Assembly: GCF_018390735.1 (NCBI RefSeq)
Contig: NZ_JAHBCL010000007.1
Span: 62,001 to 126,000 of the forward strand
Source: Fusibacter paucivorans
GTDB lineage: Bacteria; Bacillota; Clostridia; Peptostreptococcales; Acidaminobacteraceae
DNA: 64,000 nt
Direction of reading: 5' to 3'
The notes beneath the pieces are model-generated. The model was not told the origin of the DNA. It did no database searches and saw only the letters and a program-made list of their open reading frames with translations. The translations under genes were made by a program, and so were the position numbers. Position 1 is the first letter of the stretch. The number at the start of each line of letters is the position of its first letter. This document shows positions 42,845-52,172 of this stretch, piece after piece.

Positions 42845-42945
42845 ATTAAGGAATGACTATATCAATTAATTATCAAGTTAAATTGTAACATAGGGATTCT
42901 CAGAGGGAGGTACAATTTAAGATGATAATAATTGCTGTTATTAAT
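42808..42945 (-). ncRNA. Candidate leader RNA or small RNA upstream of the DAC-like gene
   Basis: On the minus strand TTGTCA (42981-42976) and TAAAAT (42957-42952), 18 bp apart, would start an RNA near 42945 that ends at the terminator at 42808, about 140 bases. It contains a 10-bp perfect stem TTAAATTGTA / TACAATTTAA (42878-42887 with 42911-42920) around a purine/pyrimidine-biased 23-base loop. The known c-di-AMP (ydaO) riboswitch motif is not apparent. On the plus strand the same hairpin exposes GAGGGAGG before an 18-codon frame (42922-42978), so an antisense arrangement is also possible. This covers most of the 319-base gap 42748-43066. Confidence 0.35.
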
Positions 42946-43066
42946 ATATCAATTTTAACATACCAACAGCCTCTGTGACAAGAATTTTCAACTATTTTGT
43001 GAATTTAAAATTGGGATAGGGTATAATAGAATAGATTGATAAACAGACTAGCTTGAGGAGTCATTC

Positions 43067-44224
43067 ATGAAGAAAATAATGCTCATATCAAAGGATGTTG
43101 CATTTTTTGGTAAGTTTGAAAGGCGTTTTAATCCAGAACACTATGCACTTAAGTGGGTGGAGCACATTGAAGCGTCTTATTTGCCGCTTGAAGCAGAAAA
43201 TTTTAATACGGTTATTGTCGACATTGCCAATCAGGATGAAAATGAACAATATCTAAAGTTTTTACAAAAGCATTACCCTAAAATTATCCGCATCAATATT
43301 GAAAATCATCAATATGGAATGGCATTTAAGGGCAACGCGCATGCGCAGATGAGTTGGCGTAAGAATCAGGATATATCCGAACTCGTCCTCATGGTATTGA
43401 AACTCATCGAAATTGATGAACGGATTAATAATGCCGAACTGCTGAACTTAGTATCTAATCTGCGGCACTTGCCGACACTTCCCAAAATTTATAATGTCTT
43501 GACAGGCCTTATTGAAAATAATGCCTCAGTGGATGCAATATCAACACGACTTGAAGAAGATCCTGCCATTGCCACCAATGTGCTGAAACTGGCGAATAGT
43601 GCTTTTTATAATGCGAAGACGGGCTCTGTTCGACAGGCGATTATGTACATAGGGCTCAACAATGTTAAAAACATTATATTGACGAATGCCGTCTTTGACA
43701 ATAACGGACTTGATCCCGAATTTAAAGAAGTACACTGGCGGCATGTTAATTATGCTAATAAAATACTCAATGCCTTGTATATTGAAGTGCTTGGAAAAAA
43801 ACTGAATAACAATATATCGGCCGCTGGGTTATTACATGATGTCGGCAATATTGTCCTCATGTGCAATTTTCCGCAGTTACTGAGAGATATTCTCAAGCAG
43901 TCTTCAGATCATGAAATCTATTTAGTTGAAAAAGATCAGATTGGTTTTAGTCATGAAGAATTAGGGGGACATTTACTGGATTTGTGGGGATTACCAATAC
44001 CGGTGATCGAAGCGGCACTTTATCATCACGACCCGATGAATGAAAACATCGTCAACTGCGAACTCATTATGAGCATGCATATTGCCGATTACTATGCATG
44101 GAAAATCGTTGGTGTAGATGATGCTGACTTATCGCTTAATGCATTGGTTTTTTCGGAAATGGGCATTCCGAAATCGGTATTTGATGCATTTTACGAACAG
44201 TTTAAACAGCGCGATGTTGGATAA
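43067..44224 (+). CDS. HDOD-domain signalling protein
   Basis: A 385-residue protein. Residues 1-115 look like a degenerate receiver-type domain without a clear phospho-Asp pocket. From about 120 an HDOD domain follows, recognisable by NLRHLPTLPKIYNVL, LEEDPAIATNVLKLANSAFYN, VRQAIMYIGLNNVKNIILT and GLLHDVGNIVL. HDOD domains relate to HD phosphohydrolases but often act as signalling scaffolds. A TATAAT at 43022-43027 and GAGGAG before the ATG support expression. It is divergent from the DAC-like gene. Confidence 0.85.
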   Translation: MKKIMLISKDVAFFGKFERRFNPEHYALKWVEHIEASYLPLEAENFNTVIVDIANQDENEQYLKFLQKHYPKIIRINIENHQYGMAFKGNAHAQMSWRKNQDISELVLMVLKLIEIDERINNAELLNLVSNLRHLPTLPKIYNVLTGLIENNASVDAISTRLEEDPAIATNVLKLANSAFYNAKTGSVRQAIMYIGLNNVKNIILTNAVFDNNGLDPEFKEVHWRHVNYANKILNALYIEVLGKKLNNNISAAGLLHDVGNIVLMCNFPQLLRDILKQSSDHEIYLVEKDQIGFSHEELGGHLLDLWGLPIPVIEAALYHHDPMNENIVNCELIMSMHIADYYAWKIVGVDDADLSLNALVFSEMGIPKSVFDAFYEQFKQRDVG

Positions 44225-44301
44225 TTCTCGCTTTATCATGGCGCTTTACAAGAAAATTTGTTATGATAGTGAGCATAGCTATTGATTGAAGGGAGACGAT
44301 T

Positions 44302-45045
44302 ATGTCGGATAAAGTACTTGCAAAAGTAAATGGCAGAGCCATTACTGAAAATGATTTAAACATGTTCTTTCAAACACTTGGACAGCAGGTTCAATCGCAG
44401 TTTCAAGGTGATGAGGGAATGAAACGCCTTTTGGATGAATTGGTTTACCAAGAGCTTTTCTACGCAGAAGCGGTGGATACAAAGCTTGAAGAAACTGAGG
44501 CTTTCAAGGTGGAACTCAATCAAGCAAAAGAAAACCTGCTTAAACAGTTCAATATAAAAAATCTTATTGAAGGTGTAGCGGTAACAGATGATGAGGCAAC
44601 AGCTTTCTACGAAGCCAATACGCAGTATTTTGCATCTGGCGAACAAGTCAAGGCATCACATATTTTGGTTGATACCCTTGAAAAAGCCAATGAAGTTCAA
44701 GAAGCGTTAAAAGGTGACTTGTCTTTTGAAGAAGCTGCAAAAACATATTCATCATGCCCGTCTAAAGAAAACGGCGGCGATTTGGGCTTTTTCCAAAAAG
44801 GTCAAATGGTACCTGAATTTGAAGCAGCTGCATTTGAAATGGCAACCGATACGGTTTCTGAACCCGTTCAAACACAATTTGGTTTTCATATTATCAAGAA
44901 AACAGGTTATACAGAAGCGGCTGTGCAGTCATTTGATGCCGTTGCAGCTCAGATTAAGCAGCAATTGCTCATTCAGAAACAAAATGCGACTTACCTTGAA
45001 AAGGTAGAAGCGTTAAAGAGCAAATATACAGTTGAGATGTTATAG
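44302..45045 (+). CDS. Parvulin-type peptidyl-prolyl isomerase, cytoplasmic
   Basis: A 247-residue protein with an N-terminal SurA/trigger-factor-like helical region (1-100), a parvulin domain (about 112-205: VKASHILVDT, FEEAAKTYSSCPSKENGGDLGFFQKGQMVPEFEAAAF, TQFGFHIIKKTG) and a C-terminal helix. Unlike PrsA it lacks any signal peptide or lipobox, so it should act as a cytoplasmic folding helper. GAAGGGAG precedes the start; an extended -10 (TGTTATGAT, 44259-44267) lies upstream. Confidence 0.88.
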   Translation: MSDKVLAKVNGRAITENDLNMFFQTLGQQVQSQFQGDEGMKRLLDELVYQELFYAEAVDTKLEETEAFKVELNQAKENLLKQFNIKNLIEGVAVTDDEATAFYEANTQYFASGEQVKASHILVDTLEKANEVQEALKGDLSFEEAAKTYSSCPSKENGGDLGFFQKGQMVPEFEAAAFEMATDTVSEPVQTQFGFHIIKKTGYTEAAVQSFDAVAAQIKQQLLIQKQNATYLEKVEALKSKYTVEML

Positions 45046-45150
45046 AAAACGTTAAAGTGTTTTTGCATATAAAACGCGGTTGCGGATGTTTTACGAAGAT
45101 CGTCGCAGCCAGTTGAATCGAATTTCAAAGTGAGCAGCGAGAAAAATCAG

Positions 45151-45190
45151 CCGATTTTGACATTGTTAAATATGTCGAAATCGGTTTTTT
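45151..45190 (+). terminator. Terminator after the parvulin gene
   Basis: CCGATTTTGACA / TGTCGAAATCGG stem followed by six T. The 396-base gap 45046-45441 otherwise holds a 13-bp repeat and an extended -10 promoter for yhaM (TGCTATAAT, 45385-45393). Confidence 0.85.
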
Positions 45191-45214
45191 GATGGTTATT
45201 TCCGGATTAATTTT

Positions 45215-45240
45215 CTATTTTAAAGTCCTATTTTAAGGTT
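45215..45240 (+). repeat. 13 bp tandem duplication
   Basis: CTATTTTAAAGTC is followed directly by CTATTTTAAGGTT. Confidence 0.65.
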
Positions 45241-45441
45241 TCTGTTGGTCTATAATTCAAGAAACGTGTTACATTATCTTGTTTAAAGGGCTTGGTAAAA
45301 TTGATCATTACGGCATGTTTTAACGCCAAACGACAGATTAGCGGATAGAATGGTGCGATACGGTAGGTGCAGCGAACGCAGTTGTGCTATAATAGACATG
45401 AGTAAAGTTAGGTTATTCAGTCTAGACAAAGGAGCAGGGGT

Positions 45442-46401
45442 GTGTTGATAAAAGATTTTAAAGTGGGAGAAGAAGTGACGACCTTTTTCCTGATTAAAGC
45501 GAAAAATGTGAAAACCTCTAGTGCAAACAAGCCGTATATCGATTTTACATTTCAAGACGTCACAGGTGACATCAATGCGAAGCTATGGGATGTCAAAGGC
45601 GATATTGAACATATTTACAACCCGGGTGAACTGGTAAAAGTCATGGGGACTGTTACCCAATGGCAATCGACGTTGCAGCTGAAGATTATTAAAATCCGCA
45701 ATGTAGAACCTGAAGATAAAGTAGACTATGGTCAATTTATTCCAGTTGCGCCAATTGATCCGGAAACGATGTTTAATGAAATTTTATTTTATATCAACAA
45801 AATGACGCATAAAGATTTTAAAAAGCTGACATTGGCACTTTTGGAAGAATCCAAGAGCAGATTGATGTACTATCCGGCGGCAAAGTCCAATCATCATGCG
45901 ATTAAGAGCGGTTTGCTCTATCACATTATTCGCATGCTTCGAACAGGTGATGCACTGTGCGATATTTATCATAACTGCAATCGCGATTTAGTTTTGGCAG
46001 GCATCATTCTTCACGATATCGAAAAGCTGAATGAAATGGATGCCAATGAGCTTGGCATTGTTGGAGAATACACGAAAGAAGGTCAGCTCTTAGGCCATAT
46101 TATCATGGGCATTAAGAAAATTGAAAAGACGGCAGAAGCCCTTAAAATAGACCCTGAAGTTTCACTTTTGCTTCAGCATATGATTCTTGCGCACCATTAT
46201 GAGCCGGAATTTGGCAGTCCAAAGAAACCATTGATTCCAGAAGGTGAATTGCTGCATTACATCGATATGATCGATGCACGCATGTACGATATGAACAAAG
46301 CGCTGAAAGATTTGGAAGCTGAGCAGTTTACCGATCCAATCTTTGTCCTCGACAGAAGACGGCTCTATCGGTCGAAGTTTGCTGTAACGGATGAAAATTA
46401 G
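45442..46401 (+). CDS. yhaM: 3'-5' exoribonuclease YhaM-like (OB fold + HD)
   Basis: A 319-residue protein with an N-terminal OB-fold nucleic-acid-binding domain (FFLIKAKNVKTSSANKPYIDFTFQDVTGDINAKLWD) and a C-terminal HD domain (KSNHHAIKSGLLYH, ILHDIEKL, LAHHYEPEFG), the architecture and length of Bacillus YhaM. YhaM shortens RNA 3' ends by a few nucleotides. The start is GTG 45442, seven bases after AGGAG; TTG 45445 is an alternative. Confidence 0.92.
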   Translation: MLIKDFKVGEEVTTFFLIKAKNVKTSSANKPYIDFTFQDVTGDINAKLWDVKGDIEHIYNPGELVKVMGTVTQWQSTLQLKIIKIRNVEPEDKVDYGQFIPVAPIDPETMFNEILFYINKMTHKDFKKLTLALLEESKSRLMYYPAAKSNHHAIKSGLLYHIIRMLRTGDALCDIYHNCNRDLVLAGIILHDIEKLNEMDANELGIVGEYTKEGQLLGHIIMGIKKIEKTAEALKIDPEVSLLLQHMILAHHYEPEFGSPKKPLIPEGELLHYIDMIDARMYDMNKALKDLEAEQFTDPIFVLDRRRLYRSKFAVTDEN

Positions 46402-46423
46402 ACGAGACTAAAAAGCAAAAACG

Positions 46424-46464
46424 CAACCCCCTCATTCGTAGTTGTATGGATGAGGGGGTTGTCT
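46424..46464 (+). terminator. Hairpin after yhaM
   Basis: CAACCCCCTCAT / ATGAGGGGGTTG, a 12-bp perfect stem, though with only a short T-stretch (TCTT) behind it. Confidence 0.65.
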
Positions 46465-46476
46465 TAAATAGAATAT

Positions 46477-46560
46477 CGGCTAATTTCTTAATTAGCCGTG
46501 AACGGTTGAGAGGTGACAATGAAAAGCGGCAAGGATCATACTAAGATCTTTGCCGTTTGA
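46477..46560. other. Two further hairpins in the yhaM / SEC-C gap
   Basis: CGGCTAAT / ATTAGCCG (46477-46498) and CGGCAA-G-GATC / GATC-T-TTGCCG (46527-46555). The second surrounds a 13-codon frame (46519-46560) with an apparent GAGAGGTGAC site; I do not call that a gene. Confidence 0.5.
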
Positions 46561-46650
46561 ATGTTATTTGAATATAAGCGAAAAACCGAAAATCGCACTT
46601 TTGTATTGTTATAGAAAATGACTTTTTAGACGTTAATAACAGCTGTGTGA

Positions 46651-47151
46651 TTAGTAGATTCCCTTGTCAATGCAGCATTTTTTAAACTTCTTGCCGCTGC
46701 CGCACGGGCATGGATCATTTCTACCGATCTTGTTTTCAATAACAACGGTTACGGAACGGTTATAATCCTTTTTAATCTCTGCTTGACGCTCTTTGGTGAG
46801 AATGTCATCCCATGCCGAAATAGAGTAGAGCCATTCTGCTTTTGCTTTATGCATGTTAAAATAGAGTTTTTCGAAATCGATCGTAGCATCAAATGCCGTC
46901 TCTTCCGTAAAACTGTCTAAATCGAGCGCTTCGGTTAAGCTCGTGTTGATTCCGTCGAGAAAACCGACGGCAAGTGTAGGCGAAAGGTCGTGCTTTTCGC
47001 CAAAAGCAGCAACGGTATCGTTCAATTGTGTTGTTTTTTCAGTGAGTATAGCTTCGTAAATGTCTTTTTCCTGCGCCAAATATTGATTCCAAAATTCATC
47101 TGACGCACCATTGCCTTCCAAAAGGGCCGTCCAATCTTTAAATAGTGACAT
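46651..47151 (-). CDS. SEC-C motif protein
   Basis: A 166-residue protein ending in a perfect SEC-C zinc motif ([18 protein letters not shown]). The rest is acidic and helical (about 1-140) and of no recognised family. SEC-C modules bind zinc and often mediate contact with SecB or ribosomes when attached to other domains. AAAGGAG nine bases before ATG 47151 sets the start; an upstream ATG at 47169 overlaps this site. Confidence 0.85.
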   Translation of the reverse strand: MSLFKDWTALLEGNGASDEFWNQYLAQEKDIYEAILTEKTTQLNDTVAAFGEKHDLSPTLAVGFLDGINTSLTEALDLDSFTEETAFDATIDFEKLYFNMHKAKAEWLYSISAWDDILTKERQAEIKKDYNRSVTVVIENKIGRNDPCPCGSGKKFKKCCIDKGIY

Positions 47152-47387
47152 CGAAATGTCTCCTTTCATAATTTTCCAGTGTTAAGTCTATCATACTCGC
47201 TAAACGGTTTCAACTGGAAACTTTTTTTGTTATAATCAAGATTGAGATGGCATACGGTATTAGAACTGAGTCATTAGCGCATAACGAAGCGCATGGCCTT
47301 TTAAATCTGCCGCTGGTACGACAGAGGCGAAAGGGTCTTGAAACGTGCAATTGCAAAATACGCCGCGGAAGAAAAAGGAGAACGAGT

Positions 47388-48893
47388 ATGTGCAAAGACA
47401 TCAATGCGACAAAAGAAAAGTTCCACCATTATATTAAACAATTACAAGGTTTGGATTATACATCGAACATCGTCTTTTGGGATGCTTCAACAGGTGCGCC
47501 GAAGAGTGGCGTAGAAGCGCGAAGCAATGCCATTGGCGTCATCAGCAGCTTTTATCATCGCATAATGACGGATTCTGAATTTAATGCATGTATTGATGCG
47601 CTCGCAGCGGTGCCTGACGAATGTGACGAGATAACAAATGCGCTCATCAGACATTATCAGAGAGAACACAATCGCGTGTCAAAAATTCCAGCTGATGAAT
47701 ACGAAGCTTTTCAGGCACATATTACAAAATCTGCCGCAGCATGGGAAGATGCCAAGGAAGCAGAGGCATATGATCAATTTGAGCCCTATTTAGAAAAATC
47801 CGTTGAGATGATGAAAAAGTTTGCCGAGTATCGCGGCTATTCAGGTCATCCATATAATTTGTTTATTGATGATTATGAACCGGGGATGACTGTCGATCAA
47901 TTGGATGTTTTTTTCGAAACACTTAAAGCGCGTCTCGTCCCGCTATTGAAAAAGATTATTGCCTTGCCTAAGCCGAACACTGAATTTGTGACCGCATCAT
48001 ATCCAGTTGCAAAACAACAGCATCTTAGCGAGACTCTATTGGATCTCATTGGCTTTAAGCGTGATCACGGCCTGTTTAAAGAAAGCATACACCCTTTTAC
48101 CATGGGCGTGGATATTGAAGATGTGCGGCTGACAACGCATTTTTATGAAAATGATCTATTGTCGGCGATGCTTAGTACTGTACACGAAGGCGGTCATGGT
48201 ATTTATGAGCAAAATGTCGACAAGCGTTTGCGCGGTACGCCAATTGCAACCGGTGCATCCAATGCCCTTCATGAATCGCAGTCTAGGATTTACGAAAACA
48301 ATTTTTTCCGAAACAAGGCTTTTATTCATCACTTATATCCGATCTTAAAAGAGACTTTTGCAGAACAGTTTAAAACAGTTAGCGAAATGGATCTTTATCG
48401 TGCTGTCAATATCGTTCAACCATCGCTCATTAGAACAGAAGCAGATGAATTAACGTATTCACTGCACATTCTACTGCGATATGAGCTCGAATTAGCGCTT
48501 ATCAGTGGGACGTTAAGTGTAGCGGACCTTCCAAAAGCATGGTATGATAAAATGGAACAATATTTAGGCGTGGTGCCATCCAACGATGGCGAAGGCGTTC
48601 TTCAGGATGTACACTGGGCGGAAGCGCTGTTTGGATATTTTCCAACCTATGCACTCGGCAGTGCGTATGCCGCACAGCTTTACCATTACATGTCGAAAGA
48701 TTTAGCGATTGAAACACTGCTTGCAGAAGGCGATTTTGAGCCGATTACAAAATGGCTCAACGATAAGGTTCATCAATATGGCGCATTGTACGATCCAACC
48801 GTTTTAATTGAGAAGATTACAGGTGAACCGCTAAATGCCGATTATTATTGTGATTATCTCGAAAAGAAATATACAGCATTATATCAACTGTAA
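47388..48893 (+). CDS. M32 family carboxypeptidase (Taq-type)
   Basis: A 501-residue cytoplasmic zinc metallocarboxypeptidase with the HEXXH helix HEGGH at residues 266-270, the upstream DVRLTTHF, and IRTEADELTYSLHILLRYELE, standard for the Taq carboxypeptidase family. Length is as usual. AAAAAGGAG before ATG 47388 fixes the start; a longer frame from 47247 is not supported. An extended -10 (TGTTATAAT, ending 47236) lies upstream. Confidence 0.93.
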   Translation: MCKDINATKEKFHHYIKQLQGLDYTSNIVFWDASTGAPKSGVEARSNAIGVISSFYHRIMTDSEFNACIDALAAVPDECDEITNALIRHYQREHNRVSKIPADEYEAFQAHITKSAAAWEDAKEAEAYDQFEPYLEKSVEMMKKFAEYRGYSGHPYNLFIDDYEPGMTVDQLDVFFETLKARLVPLLKKIIALPKPNTEFVTASYPVAKQQHLSETLLDLIGFKRDHGLFKESIHPFTMGVDIEDVRLTTHFYENDLLSAMLSTVHEGGHGIYEQNVDKRLRGTPIATGASNALHESQSRIYENNFFRNKAFIHHLYPILKETFAEQFKTVSEMDLYRAVNIVQPSLIRTEADELTYSLHILLRYELELALISGTLSVADLPKAWYDKMEQYLGVVPSNDGEGVLQDVHWAEALFGYFPTYALGSAYAAQLYHYMSKDLAIETLLAEGDFEPITKWLNDKVHQYGALYDPTVLIEKITGEPLNADYYCDYLEKKYTALYQL

Positions 48894-48921
48894 TGAAGCA
48901 TAATCGTGAGGAGGTTTATTA

Positions 48922-50145
48922 ATGAGCAACCATGGTCTTAGAGGGAATGTGCTCGTCGCACAGGGTGGTGGACCAACAGCCGTCATTAACCAATCTTTGG
49001 TGGGTGTCGTCCTTGAAGCAAAAAAATATCCGCAGGTCGACAGAATTTACGGTGCACTGCACGGCGTTGAAGGTATTGCCACAGAACAGTTTCTCGATTT
49101 GACAGGCGAAACGCGTTCGAATCTTGAAGCGGTGGCAAAAACGCCTGCATCCGCATTGCTGTCGACGCGTGTGAAACCGGACGCGGCTTATTGCCAGAAA
49201 ATGTTTCAGGTGATGAAAGCGCATGATATCCGTTTCTTCTTTTATATCGGCGGCAACGATTCGTCGGATACCGTTAGAATTATCAAAGAGGAAGCTAAAA
49301 AAGATGACTATGAGTTTCGGGCTATTCATATACCAAAAACAGTAGACAACGACCTCGTCATGAGTGATCATACACCTGGTTACGGATCTGCGGCAAGATA
49401 TGTCGCCTCTGCATTCTCCGGTGTCAACTTTGACAATAAGTCGCTGGGCGGCGTATACATTGGCGTTGTCATGGGGCGGCATGCCGGCTTTTTAACGGCG
49501 GCTTCCGTTCTCGGTAAAGTTTATAATGATGATGGACCGCATTTGGTCTATTTGCCGGAACGCGCATTTACCATTGAGCACTTTATCAATGATGTCAAAG
49601 AAGCTTATGACAAATATGGCAGATGTATTATCGCAGTGTCTGAGGGCATTCAGGATGAAGATGGTGTTCCGATTGTAACCAAGCTACAGGAGCATATTGA
49701 AAAAGATGCACATGGCAATGTTCAGCTCTCCGGTACAGGCGCGCTTGGCGACTTGTTGGTTGCAGAAGTAAAATTGAAACTTGGGATTAAACGCGTTCGC
49801 GCCGATACACTTGGATACATCCAGCGATCTTTCCTTGGCTGTACGTCGGATGTTGATCAGATGGAAGCACGTGAAGTTGGTGAAAAGGCCGTTCAATATG
49901 CACTTGATGATGGTCTTGACGGTTCAGTTTCCATTGTAAGAACGGGTGATTATGCTGTAGCATACCGTTTGCTTGAACTCGAACAGATAGCGGCAAAGAC
50001 GAAGCATATGGATCCTTCTTATATTAATGAAGCCGGTAACTATGTGACAGAAGCATTTTTTAAATATGCAAAACCGCTGATTGGTTCAGGCTTCCCGCAT
50101 GGTGCGCGGCTCAGAGCACAGATGGTCGAGAAATTAATTAAATAA
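48922..50145 (+). CDS. 6-phosphofructokinase, probably PPi-dependent
   Basis: A 407-residue phosphofructokinase of the longer, pyrophosphate-type branch. It has VAQGGGPTAVINQSL, GGNDSSDT (110-117), IPKTVDND (137-144), GYGSAARYVA and MGRHAGFLTAAS. The Asp in GGNDS, where ATP-dependent enzymes have Gly (GGDGS), favours PPi as phosphoryl donor. This suits an energy-limited fermenter. GAGGAGG precedes ATG. Confidence 0.88.
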   Translation: MSNHGLRGNVLVAQGGGPTAVINQSLVGVVLEAKKYPQVDRIYGALHGVEGIATEQFLDLTGETRSNLEAVAKTPASALLSTRVKPDAAYCQKMFQVMKAHDIRFFFYIGGNDSSDTVRIIKEEAKKDDYEFRAIHIPKTVDNDLVMSDHTPGYGSAARYVASAFSGVNFDNKSLGGVYIGVVMGRHAGFLTAASVLGKVYNDDGPHLVYLPERAFTIEHFINDVKEAYDKYGRCIIAVSEGIQDEDGVPIVTKLQEHIEKDAHGNVQLSGTGALGDLLVAEVKLKLGIKRVRADTLGYIQRSFLGCTSDVDQMEAREVGEKAVQYALDDGLDGSVSIVRTGDYAVAYRLLELEQIAAKTKHMDPSYINEAGNYVTEAFFKYAKPLIGSGFPHGARLRAQMVEKLIK

Positions 50146-50158
50146 TAGTTTAAAACAC

Positions 50159-50192
50159 AAAGCGTTTTGCATGGATGTGCAAAACGCTTTCG
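50159..50192 (+). terminator. Terminator after phosphofructokinase
   Basis: AAAGCGTTTTGCA / TGCAAAACGCTTT, a 13-bp perfect stem with a 6-base loop; the tail is short (CTTTC). Confidence 0.75.
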
Positions 50193-50263
50193 TATAAAAT
50201 GACCATCGTGAAAGATGGCATTAATGAGGTTTGACGGATTTTTGAAGAACAGGAGTATGGATC

Positions 50264-51220
50264 ATGAAAATTGTATTGCTGGACGGTTATACGATTAATC
50301 CCGGCGATATTGGCTGGGGTCCGCTGGAAGCACTGGGGGATATCGAAATATACGATCGCTGTGAGCAGGATCAGATCGTGGAACGGGCTAAAGATGCAGA
50401 AATTGTGTTGGTAAATAAATTGACTTTTGACGATGCTGTTATGGCGTCGCTGCCCAAATTAAAGTACATTGGCGTCACTGCTACCGGCTACAACATTGTA
50501 GATGTTGAGAGCGCGAGAAAGCGTGGCATTACAGTGACCAATATTCCGGCTTATGGGACGGACGCCGTTGCCCAGCATACCATGGCACTTATGCTTGAAA
50601 TCGCCTGTCGTGTGGGGCAGCATGCGCAATTGGTCAAGGAAGGCGCGTGGGCAGCACAGCCTGATTTTAGTTTTTGGGAGCACCCGCTTATTGAATTGTC
50701 CGGCAAGACGCTGGGCTTAATTGGAACGGGGCGGATTGGCATGACGGTGGCCAAGATGGCAGCTGCTTTTGGCATGCAAGTCATTGCCTATAATCGCACG
50801 CATTACCCTGAACACGAACATGCGCAATTTAAATATACGTCGCTGGAAACCGTTTTGACGACTTCGGACGTCATCAGCTTGCATTGTCCGCTTACACCTG
50901 AAACGGAACAGATCATCAACGCAGAACACTTGGCAATGATGAAAGAAAGCGCCATTTTTATCAACACGGCACGCGGTGGACTAATGGATGAAACGGCACT
51001 GTATGAAGCGCTTAAGCAGAAGACGATCTTTGCAGCAGGCCTTGATGTTTTGACACTGGAACCGCCGGAGGCAGACCACCCACTTTACCATTTGGACAAT
51101 TGCTTTATAACGCCGCATATCGCTTGGGCGCCAAAAGAAGCGCGGTTGAGACTAATGACAATTGCCGCAGACAATATTCGCGCTTTTATGAAGGGTGAAC
51201 GCTTAAATATCGTTTCATAA
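50264..51220 (+). CDS. D-2-hydroxyacid dehydrogenase
   Basis: A 318-residue NAD-dependent dehydrogenase of the glycerate/hydroxypyruvate reductase type. The Rossmann motif is GLIGTGRIGMTVAKMA; the catalytic Arg, Glu and His lie in INTARGGLMDE, LEPPEADHP and ITPHIAWAPKEAR. Family members reduce 2-oxoacids such as hydroxypyruvate or glyoxylate. It stands alone after the phosphofructokinase terminator. ACAGGAG precedes the start. Confidence 0.9.
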   Translation: MKIVLLDGYTINPGDIGWGPLEALGDIEIYDRCEQDQIVERAKDAEIVLVNKLTFDDAVMASLPKLKYIGVTATGYNIVDVESARKRGITVTNIPAYGTDAVAQHTMALMLEIACRVGQHAQLVKEGAWAAQPDFSFWEHPLIELSGKTLGLIGTGRIGMTVAKMAAAFGMQVIAYNRTHYPEHEHAQFKYTSLETVLTTSDVISLHCPLTPETEQIINAEHLAMMKESAIFINTARGGLMDETALYEALKQKTIFAAGLDVLTLEPPEADHPLYHLDNCFITPHIAWAPKEARLRLMTIAADNIRAFMKGERLNIVS

Positions 51221-51298
51221 AGCGTTATGTAAAAAACAGTAAGGATTAAATGTTTAATTTCGACGAACAGCCATCTATGATACAAATGTCTATGAACT

Positions 51299-51347
51299 TA
51301 AAAATAAAATCGCACTTTGTCCGACTGATAAACGGATAAAGTGCGAT
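51299..51347 (-). terminator. Terminator of the two-component operon
   Basis: ATCGCACTTT-G-TCCG / CGGA-T-AAAGTGCGAT stem; on the minus strand a T-rich tail follows. Confidence 0.85.
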
Positions 51348-51399
51348 TATCAATTTAATCTTGTATGACGATGCTGCAACAGGGATAATGAAATGCCAT

Positions 51400-52092
51400 T
51401 CAGACAATTTTATACCCCACCCCCCAGACTGTTTCAATAAGTTGCGCGTGTTCAGAAGCAGTTTCAATTTTTTCGCGAATGCGCTTGACATGTACCGTTA
51501 CGGTAAAAGCATCACCGAGGCTGTCGTATTTCCAGACGCGTTCATATATTTCTTCTTTTGAAAAAACGCGTCCTCTATTTTTAGCCAGAAGGAGTATGAT
51601 ATCAAATTCTTTTGGCGTTAAGTCCAATTGTATGCCGTCAACTGTAAAGGTCTTTGTGACTTCGTTAATGCTCATATTGCGAATCATAATATTCGCATCG
51701 TCAAAGGCATTTGCAGGGGATGACTTCATTTTTTTATAGCGTCTGAGCTGTGCTTTCACGCGGGCAATTAGCTCATTGGTACTAAAGGGCTTTGTCATAT
51801 AATCATCGGCGCCAACACCTAGGCCCAGTACGATGTCCATATCCTGATCTTTGGCAGAGACGATGATAATGGGGATGTCTTTAAGCGATTGAATACGCTT
51901 GCAAATTTCAATGCCGTTTCCCTTTGGCAGCATTAAGTCCAAAATGACGAGATTAACATCGTCAAGCAAAGGGATGATTTTAGAAATGTCGCCTGTTTCT
52001 TCGATAGTGACGGCGTAGCCATTAATTTCAAGATAGTCCTTTTGAAGTCTGGCGATGCTTTTATCGTCTTCAATGACGAGAATTTTTTCCAT
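51400..52092 (-). CDS. OmpR-family response regulator
   Basis: A 230-residue regulator. The receiver domain (1-115) has acidic EDD near the start, phospho-acceptor Asp in VILDLMLPKGNGIE, Thr/Ser in IIVSAKDQ and Lys in MTKPFS. The C-terminal winged helix (about 135-228) is of OmpR/PhoB type (LTPKEFDIILLLAKNRGRVFSKEEIYERVW). ATG 52092 has GGAGATAAAA upstream; the longer frame reaches into the kinase gap. It is 80 bases downstream of its kinase. Confidence 0.92.
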   Translation of the reverse strand: MEKILVIEDDKSIARLQKDYLEINGYAVTIEETGDISKIIPLLDDVNLVILDLMLPKGNGIEICKRIQSLKDIPIIIVSAKDQDMDIVLGLGVGADDYMTKPFSTNELIARVKAQLRRYKKMKSSPANAFDDANIMIRNMSINEVTKTFTVDGIQLDLTPKEFDIILLLAKNRGRVFSKEEIYERVWKYDSLGDAFTVTVHVKRIREKIETASEHAQLIETVWGVGYKIV

Positions 52093-52172
52093 TTTTATCT
52101 CCAATTTTATAAATGAGGCAATTGCCTGAAAAGGTTGAACGGCGAATAGCAAGATGACCCTGCGACAATGGT

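Noticed and set aside
42922-42978. An 18-codon hydrophobic frame as a type I toxin
   Set aside because: Spacing from the binding site is long (11 bases), the peptide is very short, and nothing confirms expression; mentioned only with the RNA candidate.
42748-43066. Known c-di-AMP (ydaO) riboswitch
   Set aside because: The characteristic conserved segments were not found; only generic stems are visible.
46519-46560. A 13-codon frame with GAGAGGTGAC upstream, inside a hairpin
   Set aside because: No gene follows on that strand, so a leader-peptide role has no target; most likely chance.
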